Below are positions 1 through 7,526 of a stretch of 20,935 nt of DNA, piece by piece (the stretch's first letter is position 1; each line of letters begins with the position of its first letter). The notes below the pieces were generated by a model, which saw nothing but the letters and a program-made list of their open reading frames with translations, did not search any database and was not told where the DNA came from. The position numbers and the translations under genes were made by a program. The DNA comes from CALALP01 sp041855735 (GTDB lineage Bacteria; Bacillota; Clostridia; Lachnospirales; Lachnospiraceae), in the NCBI GenBank assembly GCA_041855735.1, contig JBHAEV010000091.1:1-20935 (forward strand), given 5' to 3'.

Positions 1-1
1 C

Positions 2-1213
2 AAGGCGGCGGGCATTGAAATCATTGTCGCCATCAACAAGATTGACAAACAGGGCATCAATCTGGATCGCGTACGACAGGAGCTTGCGGAACATGAGCTG
101 ATTTCCGAGGACTGGGGAGGCAGTACCGTATTTTGTGAGGTATCCGCCAAGACCCGTGTCGGAATCGAGAACCTTTTGGAGATGATTCTGCTGACTGCGG
201 AGATGAAGGAATTGAAGGCGAATCCGGACCGCATGGCAAGAGGTGTGGTCATCGAGGCGAAGCTCGATAAGGGAAAAGGACCGGTTGCGACGGTTCTGGT
301 TCAAAAGGGTACGCTCAAGGATGGAGATTTCGTTTCCGCCGGTTCCAGTTTCGGTAAAGTCAGAGCCATGATGGATCACAATGGCAAGAGAGTGAAGAAG
401 GCGGCTCCTTCCACACCGGTGGAGATTCAGGGCTTGGACAGCGTGCCGAATGCGGGCGACATTCTGATGGTCGGAGAGTCCCTTGCAAATGTGAAGAACA
501 ATGCGGAAGTATTCAAGAATGCAAGCAAGGACAAATTGATCGAAGAGACCAAGGCAAAACTTTCTCTCAACGATTTGTTCAGCAAGATCAAAGAAGGCGA
601 GCTGAAGGAACTTCCGATTATCATCAAAGGAGATGTACAGGGTTCCGTAGAGGCTTTGAAACAGAGCCTGCTCAAACTTTCCAATGACGAGGTAACGGTT
701 CGCATCGTCCACAGCGGGGTGGGTGCCATTTCCGAATCCGATGTTTCCCTGGCTGCTGCAAGCAATACGATCATCATCGGTTACGGAGTTCGAATCGATC
801 CGACCGCTGCGGCAAGGGCAAATGAAGAAAATGTGGATGTGAAGCTCTACAAGATTATCTACGATGCCATCAATGATGTGGAATCCGCCATGAAGGGCAT
901 GCTCGCTCCGGTTTATGAAGAGAAGATTATCGGTACGGCTGAGATTCGAAAGGTTTACAAGGCATCCGGAATCGGCTCCATTGCCGGTTCATACATTACG
1001 AGCGGAAAGTTCCAAAGAGGATGCAAGGTACGGATTTCCAGAGGTTCCGAGCTTATTTTTGACGGCAATCTTGCGGGCTTGAAGCGCTTCCAGGATGATG
1101 TGAAGGAAGTTGCAAGCGGATATGAGTGCGGACTGAGCTTTGAGAAATTCAATGATATTGCGGAAATGGATACCATTGAAGCATACATTATGGTGGAAGT
1201 CCCTAGAAAATAG
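2..1213 (+). CDS. infB: translation initiation factor IF-2, 3' part
   Basis: The GTPase that places initiator fMet-tRNA on the 30S subunit and drives subunit joining in the cytoplasm. The window opens inside the G domain: the guanine-specificity motif NKID lies about 13 residues in, and the G5-type motif VSAK follows about 37 residues later. The remainder covers the beta-barrel domain II, domain III (around ELPIIIKGDVQGSVEAL) and the C-terminal fMet-tRNA-binding domain (EIRKVYKASGIGSIAGSYITSG to the end). 403 codons are visible and the reading frame is open from base 2, so the gene is cut by the window edge; the N-terminal half is missing. The next gene is rbfA, as in the widely conserved nusA-infB cluster. 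The stop is followed by a strong hairpin without a U-tract. Identity is certain from full-length family similarity of the visible part. Confidence 0.97.
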   Translation, partial: KAAGIEIIVAINKIDKQGINLDRVRQELAEHELISEDWGGSTVFCEVSAKTRVGIENLLEMILLTAEMKELKANPDRMARGVVIEAKLDKGKGPVATVLVQKGTLKDGDFVSAGSSFGKVRAMMDHNGKRVKKAAPSTPVEIQGLDSVPNAGDILMVGESLANVKNNAEVFKNASKDKLIEETKAKLSLNDLFSKIKEGELKELPIIIKGDVQGSVEALKQSLLKLSNDEVTVRIVHSGVGAISESDVSLAAASNTIIIGYGVRIDPTAAARANEENVDVKLYKIIYDAINDVESAMKGMLAPVYEEKIIGTAEIRKVYKASGIGSIAGSYITSGKFQRGCKVRISRGSELIFDGNLAGLKRFQDDVKEVASGYECGLSFEKFNDIAEMDTIEAYIMVEVPRK

Positions 1214-1221
1214 AGATTGTT

Positions 1222-1266
1222 ACCGTTCAGGCCGGAAGGTATTTTCTTCGAAACGGTCTGAACGGT
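1222..1266 (+). other. infB-rbfA intercistronic RNA hairpin
   Basis: Bases 1222-1234 pair with 1254-1266 to give a 13-bp stem with one G-U pair. Inside it a further 4-bp stem (GAAG 1235-1238 with CTTC 1246-1249) can form. No T-run follows, so it does not look like an intrinsic terminator. It ends ten bases before the rbfA Shine-Dalgarno GGAG (1276-1279). It may be a processing or stability element of the operon mRNA, or may tune rbfA translation (inference). Confidence 0.6.
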
Positions 1267-1284
1267 TATCCGAACGGAGAAAAT

Positions 1285-1698
1285 ATGAGAAAAGACAGTA
1301 TTAAGAATATTCGAATCAATGCCAATGTTCAGCGCGAGATTTCAAAGATTATTCGTGGTGAAATCAAAGATCCGAGAATTTTGCCGATGACGGGCGTGAC
1401 GGAATGCATTGTGACGACCGATTTGAAGCTTTGTACGGTTTATGTCAGTGTGCTCGGCACCGATGAGGAGGCGAAAAATACGCTGGAAGGATTAAAATCC
1501 GCCTCGGGATATATGCGAAGAGAACTCGCACATCGCTTAAATTTGCGAAATACTCCGGAGCTTCGTTTTGTGTTGGACACTTCTTTGGCATATGGAATGA
1601 AAATGAATCAACTGATCGATGAAGTGATGAAACATGCATCCGATGAAAAGGAATTTGACGAAAGGGAATCCGATAAAGACAACGAAGCAAACGAATAA
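1285..1698 (+). CDS. rbfA: 30S ribosome-binding factor A
   Basis: A small KH-fold assembly factor that binds the 30S subunit near helix 1 of 16S rRNA during late maturation and cold adaptation. The 137-residue product begins MRKDSIKNIRINANVQREIS, carries the family signature IKDPRI near residue 30, and has the conserved block LRNTPELRFVLDTSLAYG near residues 90-107. That is a full RbfA domain. The last ~18 residues form a charged, mostly acidic tail (DEKEFDERESDKDNEANE) that is longer than usual. The start is set by GGAG five bases upstream of the ATG. It lies 71 bases after infB and just before the DHH phosphoesterase, the standard order in clostridia. Confidence 0.95.
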   Translation: MRKDSIKNIRINANVQREISKIIRGEIKDPRILPMTGVTECIVTTDLKLCTVYVSVLGTDEEAKNTLEGLKSASGYMRRELAHRLNLRNTPELRFVLDTSLAYGMKMNQLIDEVMKHASDEKEFDERESDKDNEANE

Positions 1699-1728
1699 TG
1701 TTTTATACCGATGAAAGGAATGAAATCT

Positions 1729-2694
1729 ATGAATATCTTCCATCAAAGAATAGAGAACGCAATGTCGATTGCCGTTTTAGGGCATTCCAATCCGGACGGT
1801 GATTGCGTCGGTTCCTGTCTGGCTGTTTATCATTACATTCTGAATCGATATCCGGACAAAAAGGTATTTGTCGCATTGGACTCTAAGCCGGCATGTTTTT
1901 CCCTTTTGCCGGGTTTTGATGAAATCATTACTTCCGGATTTGCACAATATGAGGTGGATTTATGCATCATCGTCGACTGTTCGGAACCGTCCCGATTTAA
2001 AGATCGCATTCTCATTTTTGAGCAGTCCGGAGAGAAGATGTGCATCGATCATCATAAGAGCCATCATCCTGCGTCGGATTATACGATATTGGACGCGTCC
2101 ATCGGATCAACCTGTGAGCTGCTCTATGATCAGATGAATACGAAATACATTGACAACAAGGTTGCGCAATGCCTGTATACCGGAATTGTGCATGACACCG
2201 GATGTTTTCGATTTCCGGCAACGACCTCGAAAACTTTGCGGATTGCCGCCGATCTGATGGATCGCGGGATTGACTTCTCGCGAATTCTGGAGGAAAGCTA
2301 TTACAGCAAGACATATGCGCAAAATCAGGTTATGGGAAGGGCTTTGTCAGAATCGATACTGTTTCTGAACAAACAATGCATTTTTTCATATATGAGCAAG
2401 GCATTGATGGAATTCTACGGTGTGACGCAGGAAGATTTATCCGGGATCATCAATACTCTGCGAGATACTTCGGGTGTGGATGTTGCGATATTTTTCTATG
2501 AAATTTCACCGCAGTCCTACAAAGTCAGTTTGCGTTCCAAATACAAGGTGGATGTCAGCACGATTGCCGAATACTTCGGCGGAGGCGGGCATGTGCATGC
2601 CGCCGGCTGCATTCTGCACGGTACGAGATTTGATGTTGTGAATAATTTAAGCCGGCAAATCGAACTTCAGCTGATGCAGCAGGATGTCACATGA
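1729..2694 (+). CDS. nrnA: DHH-family phosphoesterase, NrnA-like oligoribonuclease/pAp phosphatase
   Basis: NrnA-family enzymes degrade very short RNA oligomers (nanoRNA) and can dephosphorylate pAp, using two Mn2+ ions in the cytoplasm. From the chosen start the metal-binding motifs are H19-x-NPDGD25, VD83C, the DHH triad D107-H108-H109 and HD156TG. The DHHA1 substrate-binding domain follows, with its GGGGHVHAAG loop about 35 residues before the end. The product is 321 residues, normal for the family. An in-frame ATG exists at 1711, but AAAGGA at 1714-1719 sits nine bases before the ATG at 1729, so the later start is preferred. Its place between rbfA and truB is typical of Firmicutes, where it joins RNA turnover to translation genes. 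The exact substrate (nanoRNA, pAp or both) cannot be told from sequence. Confidence 0.9.
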   Translation: MNIFHQRIENAMSIAVLGHSNPDGDCVGSCLAVYHYILNRYPDKKVFVALDSKPACFSLLPGFDEIITSGFAQYEVDLCIIVDCSEPSRFKDRILIFEQSGEKMCIDHHKSHHPASDYTILDASIGSTCELLYDQMNTKYIDNKVAQCLYTGIVHDTGCFRFPATTSKTLRIAADLMDRGIDFSRILEESYYSKTYAQNQVMGRALSESILFLNKQCIFSYMSKALMEFYGVTQEDLSGIINTLRDTSGVDVAIFFYEISPQSYKVSLRSKYKVDVSTIAEYFGGGGHVHAAGCILHGTRFDVVNNLSRQIELQLMQQDVT

Positions 2695-2702
2695 TCGGAC
2701 AT

Positions 2703-2747
2703 AACACAGGGATTCGTATTCGGACAATACGCCGTGTTTTGCAAAAC
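2703..2747 (+). other. nrnA-truB intercistronic inverted repeats
   Basis: CGTATT (2715-2720) and AATACG (2726-2731) form a 6-bp stem around a five-base loop. It is extended after an internal loop by AACAC (2703-2707) with GTGTT (2734-2738). The self-complementary GTTTTGCAAAAC (2736-2747) overlaps the 3' arm. No terminator-like U-run follows. It is a modest structure, possibly an RNA processing site, or chance. Confidence 0.3.
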
Positions 2748-2805
2748 GGTGAAATATCGAAACCGGGATTTGCCGGCACCGAGATCGAATAATAATGGAG
2801 TAACA

Positions 2806-3729
2806 ATGTACAATGGAGTTATAAATGTTTTCAAAGAGGTCGGGTTTACTTCTTTTGATGTGGTTGCAAAGCTGAGAGGCATACTCAGGCAAAGAAAAAT
2901 AGGACATACCGGGACGCTGGATCCGGATGCGACCGGAGTACTCCTGATATGCCTTGGAAACGCGACCAGGTTATGTGATCTGATTACTTCCCGAAACAAA
3001 GAATATGTCGTTGATTTTGAGCTGGGTTATACAACGGATACCCTGGATCACACCGGAAGGGTGTTGACACGTTCTGTGTTTCTTCCCGATGAAGAGCAGA
3101 TTCGCAAATCCGTCGCAAAATTTTCCAAAGACCATATGCAGATTCCTCCGATGTATTCCGCATTGAAGGTCAACGGAAAAAAGCTGGTCAATCTGGCAAG
3201 GGAGGGTGTGGAAATCGAAAGAAAACCCCGACCGGTGCAAATTTTCGAAGTGGAGATCCTTCGCATATGCCCTCCGGTTGTAAAGCTTCGCGTCAAATGC
3301 GGGAAGGGCACCTATATCCGCACTTTGTGCGATGATATCGGCAGGGATCTGGGTTGCGGTGCGACAATGACCGCTCTTACCAGAACACAGGTGAGCGGTT
3401 TTCGAGCGGAAGATGCCCTTCGTCTGTCGGAAGTGGAAACGCTGCATCAAAGAGGAGAACTCAGGCAATATCTTTTGCCTTGTGACAGTTTTTTCACGCA
3501 TTGTCCGGCAATGCATGCCGGTGCATCCGCCGACAAATACATTTACAATGGCAACAAATTGGATTTGCATCATTTTAATGAAAAAGTAATGGAATATCGA
3601 AGCAAGGATGGAGAAGAAAAACCATTGTATCGAGTGTATGATCATCAAAACAATTTCTGCGGCATCTATGAATGGATCGATAAAGAGCAGGTGTTTAAGC
3701 CGTTTCAGTTGTTTTTGGAAGCGAAATGA
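2806..3729 (+). CDS. truB: tRNA pseudouridine-55 synthase
   Basis: Converts U55 in the T-loop of most tRNAs to pseudouridine. The protein starts MYNGVINVFKEVGFTSFDVV and shows the hallmark GHTGTLDPDATGVLL at about residues 33-47, with D39 as the expected catalytic aspartate. The downstream motifs YSALKVNGKK and the KCGKGTYIRTLCDDIG block are also present. At 307 residues it is of normal length and includes a C-terminal extension after the catalytic domain. The open frame extends upstream to 2734, but GGAG just before the ATG at 2806 and the family N-terminus fix the start there. It follows nrnA and precedes ribF, the usual Firmicute arrangement. Confidence 0.95.
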   Translation: MYNGVINVFKEVGFTSFDVVAKLRGILRQRKIGHTGTLDPDATGVLLICLGNATRLCDLITSRNKEYVVDFELGYTTDTLDHTGRVLTRSVFLPDEEQIRKSVAKFSKDHMQIPPMYSALKVNGKKLVNLAREGVEIERKPRPVQIFEVEILRICPPVVKLRVKCGKGTYIRTLCDDIGRDLGCGATMTALTRTQVSGFRAEDALRLSEVETLHQRGELRQYLLPCDSFFTHCPAMHAGASADKYIYNGNKLDLHHFNEKVMEYRSKDGEEKPLYRVYDHQNNFCGIYEWIDKEQVFKPFQLFLEAK

Positions 3730-3762
3730 CAGTCTACACTCTGATTTCATGGTCAGAAAAGT

Positions 3763-4701
3763 ATGAAAATTTACGAGAATATTTCCGATGTGGTCGATGC
3801 AAAACCGTCCGTGATTGCCATTGGAAAGTTTGACGGTGCCCATATCGGGCATCTGGCGATTTTTCATCAAATGATGAAGATTGCAAGGGAAAAGCGACTG
3901 AAGTCGCTGGCGATCACATTTTCCAATCCGCCTCGGCTCCCCGGAAACGACCGAATAGCCGGAAGGATTTACACGAAAGAGGAAAAAAGAGAAAACCTTC
4001 GTAAAATCGGGATCGACTGTCTGGTGGAACTGCCCTTTAACGAAGAATTGCAGCGCATCACCGGAGAAGAATTTTTAAGAAATATTTTAATCGGCAAGAT
4101 GAATATGAAAATCATGGTTTGCGGTGAGGACTGTGCGTTCGGATATCAAAAAAGCGGAAATCTGGAATTATTGGAACGGTTAAAAGAAGAACTCGGATAT
4201 GAAATTGTGGTGGTGGAAAAAGTCCGTGACGAGAATGATCAGGAGATCAGTTCCAGTCTGATCCGTGATTTGCTGAGCGAGGGACGGATGGAAGAAGTCA
4301 ATCGTCTGATCGGCGGCAATTTTTCCATACGAGGAATTGTGGAAGCCGGAAACCGACTCGGTCATACCATCGGCTATCCCACGGCGAATCTTTTTCCGGA
4401 AAAAGAGAAAATTCTGCCGAAAACCGGAGTTTACGCCAGCAGAGTCAAAATCATCGGCACCGGTGAGGAATTCAACGGTTTGACCAATATCGGAACCAAT
4501 CCGAGCATTGCAAAAGATGCCAGGAAACATGCGCTGCGGGTGGAAACATATATTGTCGATTTTGACCGGGATATTTACGGGGAAGAAGTGGAAGTGTCTT
4601 TTCTGAAATACATTCGGGGCGAGAAGAGGTTTTCGTGTCTGGAGGAATTAAAAGAGCAGCTGGATGCGGATTTGGCACTTGCATATCCTCACAAACTGTG
4701 A
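3763..4701 (+). CDS. ribF: bifunctional riboflavin kinase / FAD synthetase
   Basis: Phosphorylates riboflavin to FMN and adenylylates FMN to FAD. The N-terminal nucleotidyltransferase domain has the GKFDGAHIGH motif at residues 21-30 (an H-x-G-H variant of FDGVHxGH) and an SSSLIRDLL motif in place of the usual SSTxIR. The C-terminal kinase domain has GNRLGHTIGYPTAN, where a His stands where Arg is common, and then GVYAS and TNIGTNPS. The length is 312 residues, standard for RibF. There is no clear Shine-Dalgarno site ahead of the ATG, only AGAAAAG, and the gap from truB is 33 bases, so translation may depend on coupling to truB (inference). There is no room for an FMN riboswitch here. FAD made here could serve the flavoproteins NfnA and NfnB, but no direct link is visible. 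Confidence 0.95.
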   Translation: MKIYENISDVVDAKPSVIAIGKFDGAHIGHLAIFHQMMKIAREKRLKSLAITFSNPPRLPGNDRIAGRIYTKEEKRENLRKIGIDCLVELPFNEELQRITGEEFLRNILIGKMNMKIMVCGEDCAFGYQKSGNLELLERLKEELGYEIVVVEKVRDENDQEISSSLIRDLLSEGRMEEVNRLIGGNFSIRGIVEAGNRLGHTIGYPTANLFPEKEKILPKTGVYASRVKIIGTGEEFNGLTNIGTNPSIAKDARKHALRVETYIVDFDRDIYGEEVEVSFLKYIRGEKRFSCLEELKEQLDADLALAYPHKL

Positions 4702-4707
4702 TACTAT
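4679..4707 (+). promoter_or_regulatory. candidate promoter for rpsO-pnp
   Basis: TTGCAT (4679-4684), a 17-base spacer and TACTAT (4702-4707), preceded by TG at 4699-4700, form an extended -10 promoter at the end of ribF. The -10 lies inside a perfect inverted repeat, ATACTAT (4701-4707) and ATAGTAT (4711-4717). An internal promoter before rpsO is common in bacteria. This is a pattern match only. Confidence 0.4.
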
Positions 4708-4731
4708 CTTATAGTATTTCACGCCCCTGCG

Positions 4732-4768
4732 ATGTTTCAGGTGCTCCAAGCATGCGCTGCCGAAACAT
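4732..4768 (+). promoter_or_regulatory. rpsO 5' leader hairpin, possible S15-binding element
   Basis: ATGTTTC (4732-4738) pairs with GAAACAT (4762-4768), enclosing 23 bases in which TGCT and AGCA can pair again. It lies about 40 bases upstream of the rpsO start. Ribosomal protein S15 represses its own mRNA by binding structured leaders in several phyla, and these structures differ widely between groups. The role here is inferred from position and foldability, not from a match to a known S15 leader family. Confidence 0.35.
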
Positions 4769-4805
4769 GGTTTGCGGTCAGTTTATATTTATCAAAGGAG
4801 AGATT

Positions 4806-5072
4806 ATGATTTCAAAAGAGAAAAAGACAGAGATTATCAACAAGTTTGCGAGAACAGAGGGTGACACCGGTTCACCGGAAGTACAGATCGCAATCTTAAC
4901 GGCAAGAATTGCGGAATTGACCGAGCATTTGAAAGTGAATGCGAAAGACCATCATTCCAGAAGAGGTCTTTTGAAGATGGTAGGTCAAAGAAGAGGATTG
5001 CTTCAGTATCTGAAGAACAAGAATCTTGACAGCTACAGAGAGCTGATTGCGAAGCTTGAGTTAAGAAAGTAA
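4806..5072 (+). CDS. rpsO: 30S ribosomal protein S15
   Basis: A primary-binding protein of the 30S platform that contacts the 16S rRNA three-way junction of helices 20-22. The 88-residue product MISKEKKTEIINKFA... has the invariant TGSPEVQIA segment (residues ~21-29), DHHSRRGLL (~48-56) and the C-terminal helix, and matches the family over its whole length. The frame is open well upstream, but AAAGGAGAG directly before the ATG at 4806 and the family N-terminus fix this start. It is followed by pnp, the pairing seen from Escherichia coli to Bacillus. Confidence 0.98.
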   Translation: MISKEKKTEIINKFARTEGDTGSPEVQIAILTARIAELTEHLKVNAKDHHSRRGLLKMVGQRRGLLQYLKNKNLDSYRELIAKLELRK

Positions 5073-5082
5073 TGTTTGATAG

Positions 5083-5115
5083 AAGCAGAGTGGAGTTCCA
5101 CTCTGCTTAGTTTTG
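5083..5115 (+). terminator. rpsO-pnp intergenic hairpin (partial terminator or processing site)
   Basis: AAGCAGAGTGGA (5083-5094) and TCCACTCTGCTT (5097-5108) are a perfect 12-bp inverted repeat; in RNA this is an 11-bp stem with a four-base loop. AGTTTT follows, a short U-tract. It lies 30 bases before the pnp start. It may act as an attenuating terminator for rpsO or as a double-strand-specific RNase cleavage site like the one that controls pnp in E. coli. The sequence alone cannot separate these. Confidence 0.65.
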
Positions 5116-5137
5116 GTTCTATGGATAAGGAGCAGAT

Positions 5138-7285
5138 ATGAGTAATTATAAAAGTTTTACGATGGATCTTGCAGGTAAGACACTGAAGGTCGATATCGGC
5201 AGAGTGGCTTTGCAGGCAAACGGAGCCGCATTTGTGCAATACGGCCAAACGACGGTTTTATCGACGGCGACCGCATCCGCAAAACCCAGGGAGGGAATTG
5301 ATTTCTTTCCGCTTTCGGTAGAATATGAGGAAAAGATGTATGCGGCGGGAAAGCTTCCCGGAGGGTTTAACAAAAGAGAGGGAAAGGCGACCGAAAATGC
5401 AATTCTGACATCCAGAGTGATCGACAGACCGATGCGCCCGCTTTTTCCGAAGGATTATCGCAATGATGTGACATTGAACAATCTGGTGATGAGCGTGGAT
5501 CCGGAATGTTCCCCGGAACTTGCGGCAATGCTGGGTTCGGCGATTGCCACGGCGGTTTCCGACATTCCGTTTGACGGACCTTGCGCATCCACGCAAATCG
5601 GATTGCTGAACGGAGAATTCATCATCAATCCCGGCAGTGCGCAGATGGCGGTTTCGGATTTGAAACTGACGGTGGCATCGACAAGAGAAAAAGTGATCAT
5701 GATCGAAGCGGGTGCCAATGAAATCAGTGATGAAAAGATGTTGGAAGCCATTTATCTGGCGGACGATATGAACAAGAAGGTCATTGCGTTTATCGATGAA
5801 ATCGTGGCAAAAACGGGAAAAACAAAACATGAGTATACCTCCTGTACCATCCCAAAGGAGCTTACGGCTCACATCATGTCGATGGTATCTCCTCTTGAGA
5901 TGGAGGAGGCGGTATTTACGGATGACAAGCAAACCAGAGAAAACAATCTCCGAAAGATCACGGAAAAACTGGAAGAGAGCCTGGCAGGAAACGAGGAATG
6001 GCTGGGATTGCTTTCGGAGGCCATCTATCTTTATGAGAAGAAGACCGTGCGGAAGATGATTCTTAAGGACAAAAAACGTCCGGACGGAAGGGAAATCACG
6101 CAGATTCGTAAACTTTCCTCCGAAACGGACATTATTCCGAGAGTTCATGGTTCCGCAATGTTTACAAGGGGACAAACACAGATCTGTACGATTACGACCT
6201 TGGCTCCGCTCTCCGAAGCCCAAAGATTGGACGGTTTGAATGCGGAAGAGACATCCAAAAGATACATGCATCATTACAACTTCCCGTCCTATTCGGTCGG
6301 GGAAACCAAACCGAGCAGAGGTCCTGGCAGACGCGAGATCGGTCACGGCGCATTGGCGGAAAAAGCCTTGATTCCGGTGCTTCCGAGTGAGGAAGAATTC
6401 CCGTATGCCATCCGCACCGTTTCGGAAACCTTTGAGTCCAACGGCTCCACATCCATGGCATCCACCTGTGCCTCCAGTCTTTCATTGATGGCGGCGGGAG
6501 TGCCGATCAAGAAAATGGTGGCAGGAATCTCCTGTGGTCTGGTTACCGGAGAAAGCGACAATGACTATGTATTGTTGACGGATATTCAAGGTTTGGAAGA
6601 CTTTTTCGGCGACATGGACTTCAAGGTCACCGGAACGGTGGACGGCATTACGGCGATTCAGATGGATATCAAGATCCACGGATTGACGCGTGACATGGTG
6701 GAAGGTGCCATCAAGAGATGCCATGAAGCCAGATTGTTCATCATGGATACCTGTATGAAGCCTTGTATTTCCGAGCCGAGAGCGGAACTCGGCGAATTTG
6801 CTCCGAAGATTGAAACCATGAATATCGATCCGCAAAAGATCGGCGATGTGGTAGGCAAGCAGGGCAAGGTGATCAATAAGATCATCGAAGATACCGGAGT
6901 TAAGATCGATATCACCGATGACGGACGTGTTTGTGTGGCTTCTTCCGATCGAAACCAGATTCACAAGGCAATGGAGATTATCCGGAATATCGTTACGGAC
7001 ATGGAACCGGGCATGATTTTGACCGGCAAGGTAGTGCGGATACTGGAATTCGGCGCATTCGTGGAACTGGCACCGAACAAAGACGGTATGATTCACATTT
7101 CCAAACTTTCCGACAAGAGAGTGGCAAAGGTTGAGGATGTATTGAATATCGGGGATGAAGTGACCGTGAAAGTGATGAAAGTGGATGCAATGAGAGGAAG
7201 AATCGACCTCAGTATGAAATCTTCGGATTTGAATCCCGTAAAAAAAGAACGTTCGGATGCGACACCGTCCAGAGAAAATAAATAA
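5138..7285 (+). CDS. pnp: polyribonucleotide nucleotidyltransferase (PNPase)
   Basis: A phosphorolytic 3'-5' exoribonuclease that releases nucleoside diphosphates from RNA and works in mRNA decay and quality control. The 715 residues are of normal length. They contain a first RNase PH-like core at the N-terminus, the helical linker, and the catalytic second RNase PH core with the metal/phosphate-site region DMDFKVTGTVDGITAIQMDI near residues 493-512. A KH domain follows with GKQG at 573-576, then an S1 domain from about residue 624 (GMILTGKVVRILEFGAFVEL). AAGGAG seven bases before the ATG sets the start. It follows rpsO across a strong hairpin and ends the cluster, with a terminator 12 bases after the stop. 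Confidence 0.98.
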   Translation: MSNYKSFTMDLAGKTLKVDIGRVALQANGAAFVQYGQTTVLSTATASAKPREGIDFFPLSVEYEEKMYAAGKLPGGFNKREGKATENAILTSRVIDRPMRPLFPKDYRNDVTLNNLVMSVDPECSPELAAMLGSAIATAVSDIPFDGPCASTQIGLLNGEFIINPGSAQMAVSDLKLTVASTREKVIMIEAGANEISDEKMLEAIYLADDMNKKVIAFIDEIVAKTGKTKHEYTSCTIPKELTAHIMSMVSPLEMEEAVFTDDKQTRENNLRKITEKLEESLAGNEEWLGLLSEAIYLYEKKTVRKMILKDKKRPDGREITQIRKLSSETDIIPRVHGSAMFTRGQTQICTITTLAPLSEAQRLDGLNAEETSKRYMHHYNFPSYSVGETKPSRGPGRREIGHGALAEKALIPVLPSEEEFPYAIRTVSETFESNGSTSMASTCASSLSLMAAGVPIKKMVAGISCGLVTGESDNDYVLLTDIQGLEDFFGDMDFKVTGTVDGITAIQMDIKIHGLTRDMVEGAIKRCHEARLFIMDTCMKPCISEPRAELGEFAPKIETMNIDPQKIGDVVGKQGKVINKIIEDTGVKIDITDDGRVCVASSDRNQIHKAMEIIRNIVTDMEPGMILTGKVVRILEFGAFVELAPNKDGMIHISKLSDKRVAKVEDVLNIGDEVTVKVMKVDAMRGRIDLSMKSSDLNPVKKERSDATPSRENK

Positions 7286-7297
7286 AAATTGAAAAAA

Positions 7298-7330
7298 TTC
7301 TCACTGCCAAAAGGCAGTGGGAGTTTTTTT
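7298..7330 (+). terminator. intrinsic terminator after pnp
   Basis: A GC-rich stem with a core of ACTGCC (7303-7308) and GGCAGT (7313-7318) and an AAAA loop, extended by CTC/GGG(A)G pairing. It is followed by seven Ts (7324-7330), with an A-run on the 5' side. It closes the translation/RNA-processing cluster. Confidence 0.92.
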
Positions 7331-7457
7331 CCATGTATATGTTATCGAGCGAATGCTTTTTTGCACTGTTGCGAATACAGGTGTGGGGTTTGCATAAAAA
7401 AAAATTAATATATCTACATTATTCTTTTAAAACTATATATACTTTTCTAAAGATATA

Positions 7458-7466
7458 TGCTAAACT
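7458..7466 (+). promoter_or_regulatory. possible extended -10 for the repeat-protein gene
   Basis: TGCTAAACT reads as TGn plus a -10 hexamer (TAAACT), about 60 bases before the ATG, in a very AT-rich stretch (7396-7480) suited to a promoter with upstream A-tracts. No good -35 hexamer is seen at 16-18 bases. The rest of the gap 7331-7526 shows no gene. Confidence 0.3.
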
Positions 7467-7526
7467 GATAGTATTATTTATGAGGATAGAGAATACTCAG
7501 GAATGAGTAAGATATAAGGAGAATAC

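Noticed and set aside
3730..3762. FMN riboswitch before ribF
   Set aside because: Only 33 bases separate truB and ribF, far too few for an RFN element.
2971..3870. Long minus-strand open frame (299 codons) across truB and the start of ribF
   Set aside because: It lies opposite clear genes, has no ribosome-binding site or family features, and is rich in residues expected from antisense reading. The same applies to 5258-6346, 12726-13673 and 14123-14689 on the minus strand.
4701..4717. AT-only palindrome after ribF as an intrinsic terminator
   Set aside because: The 7-bp stem has only one G-C pair, which is too weak, and the T-run is only three bases. It fits better as part of a promoter region.
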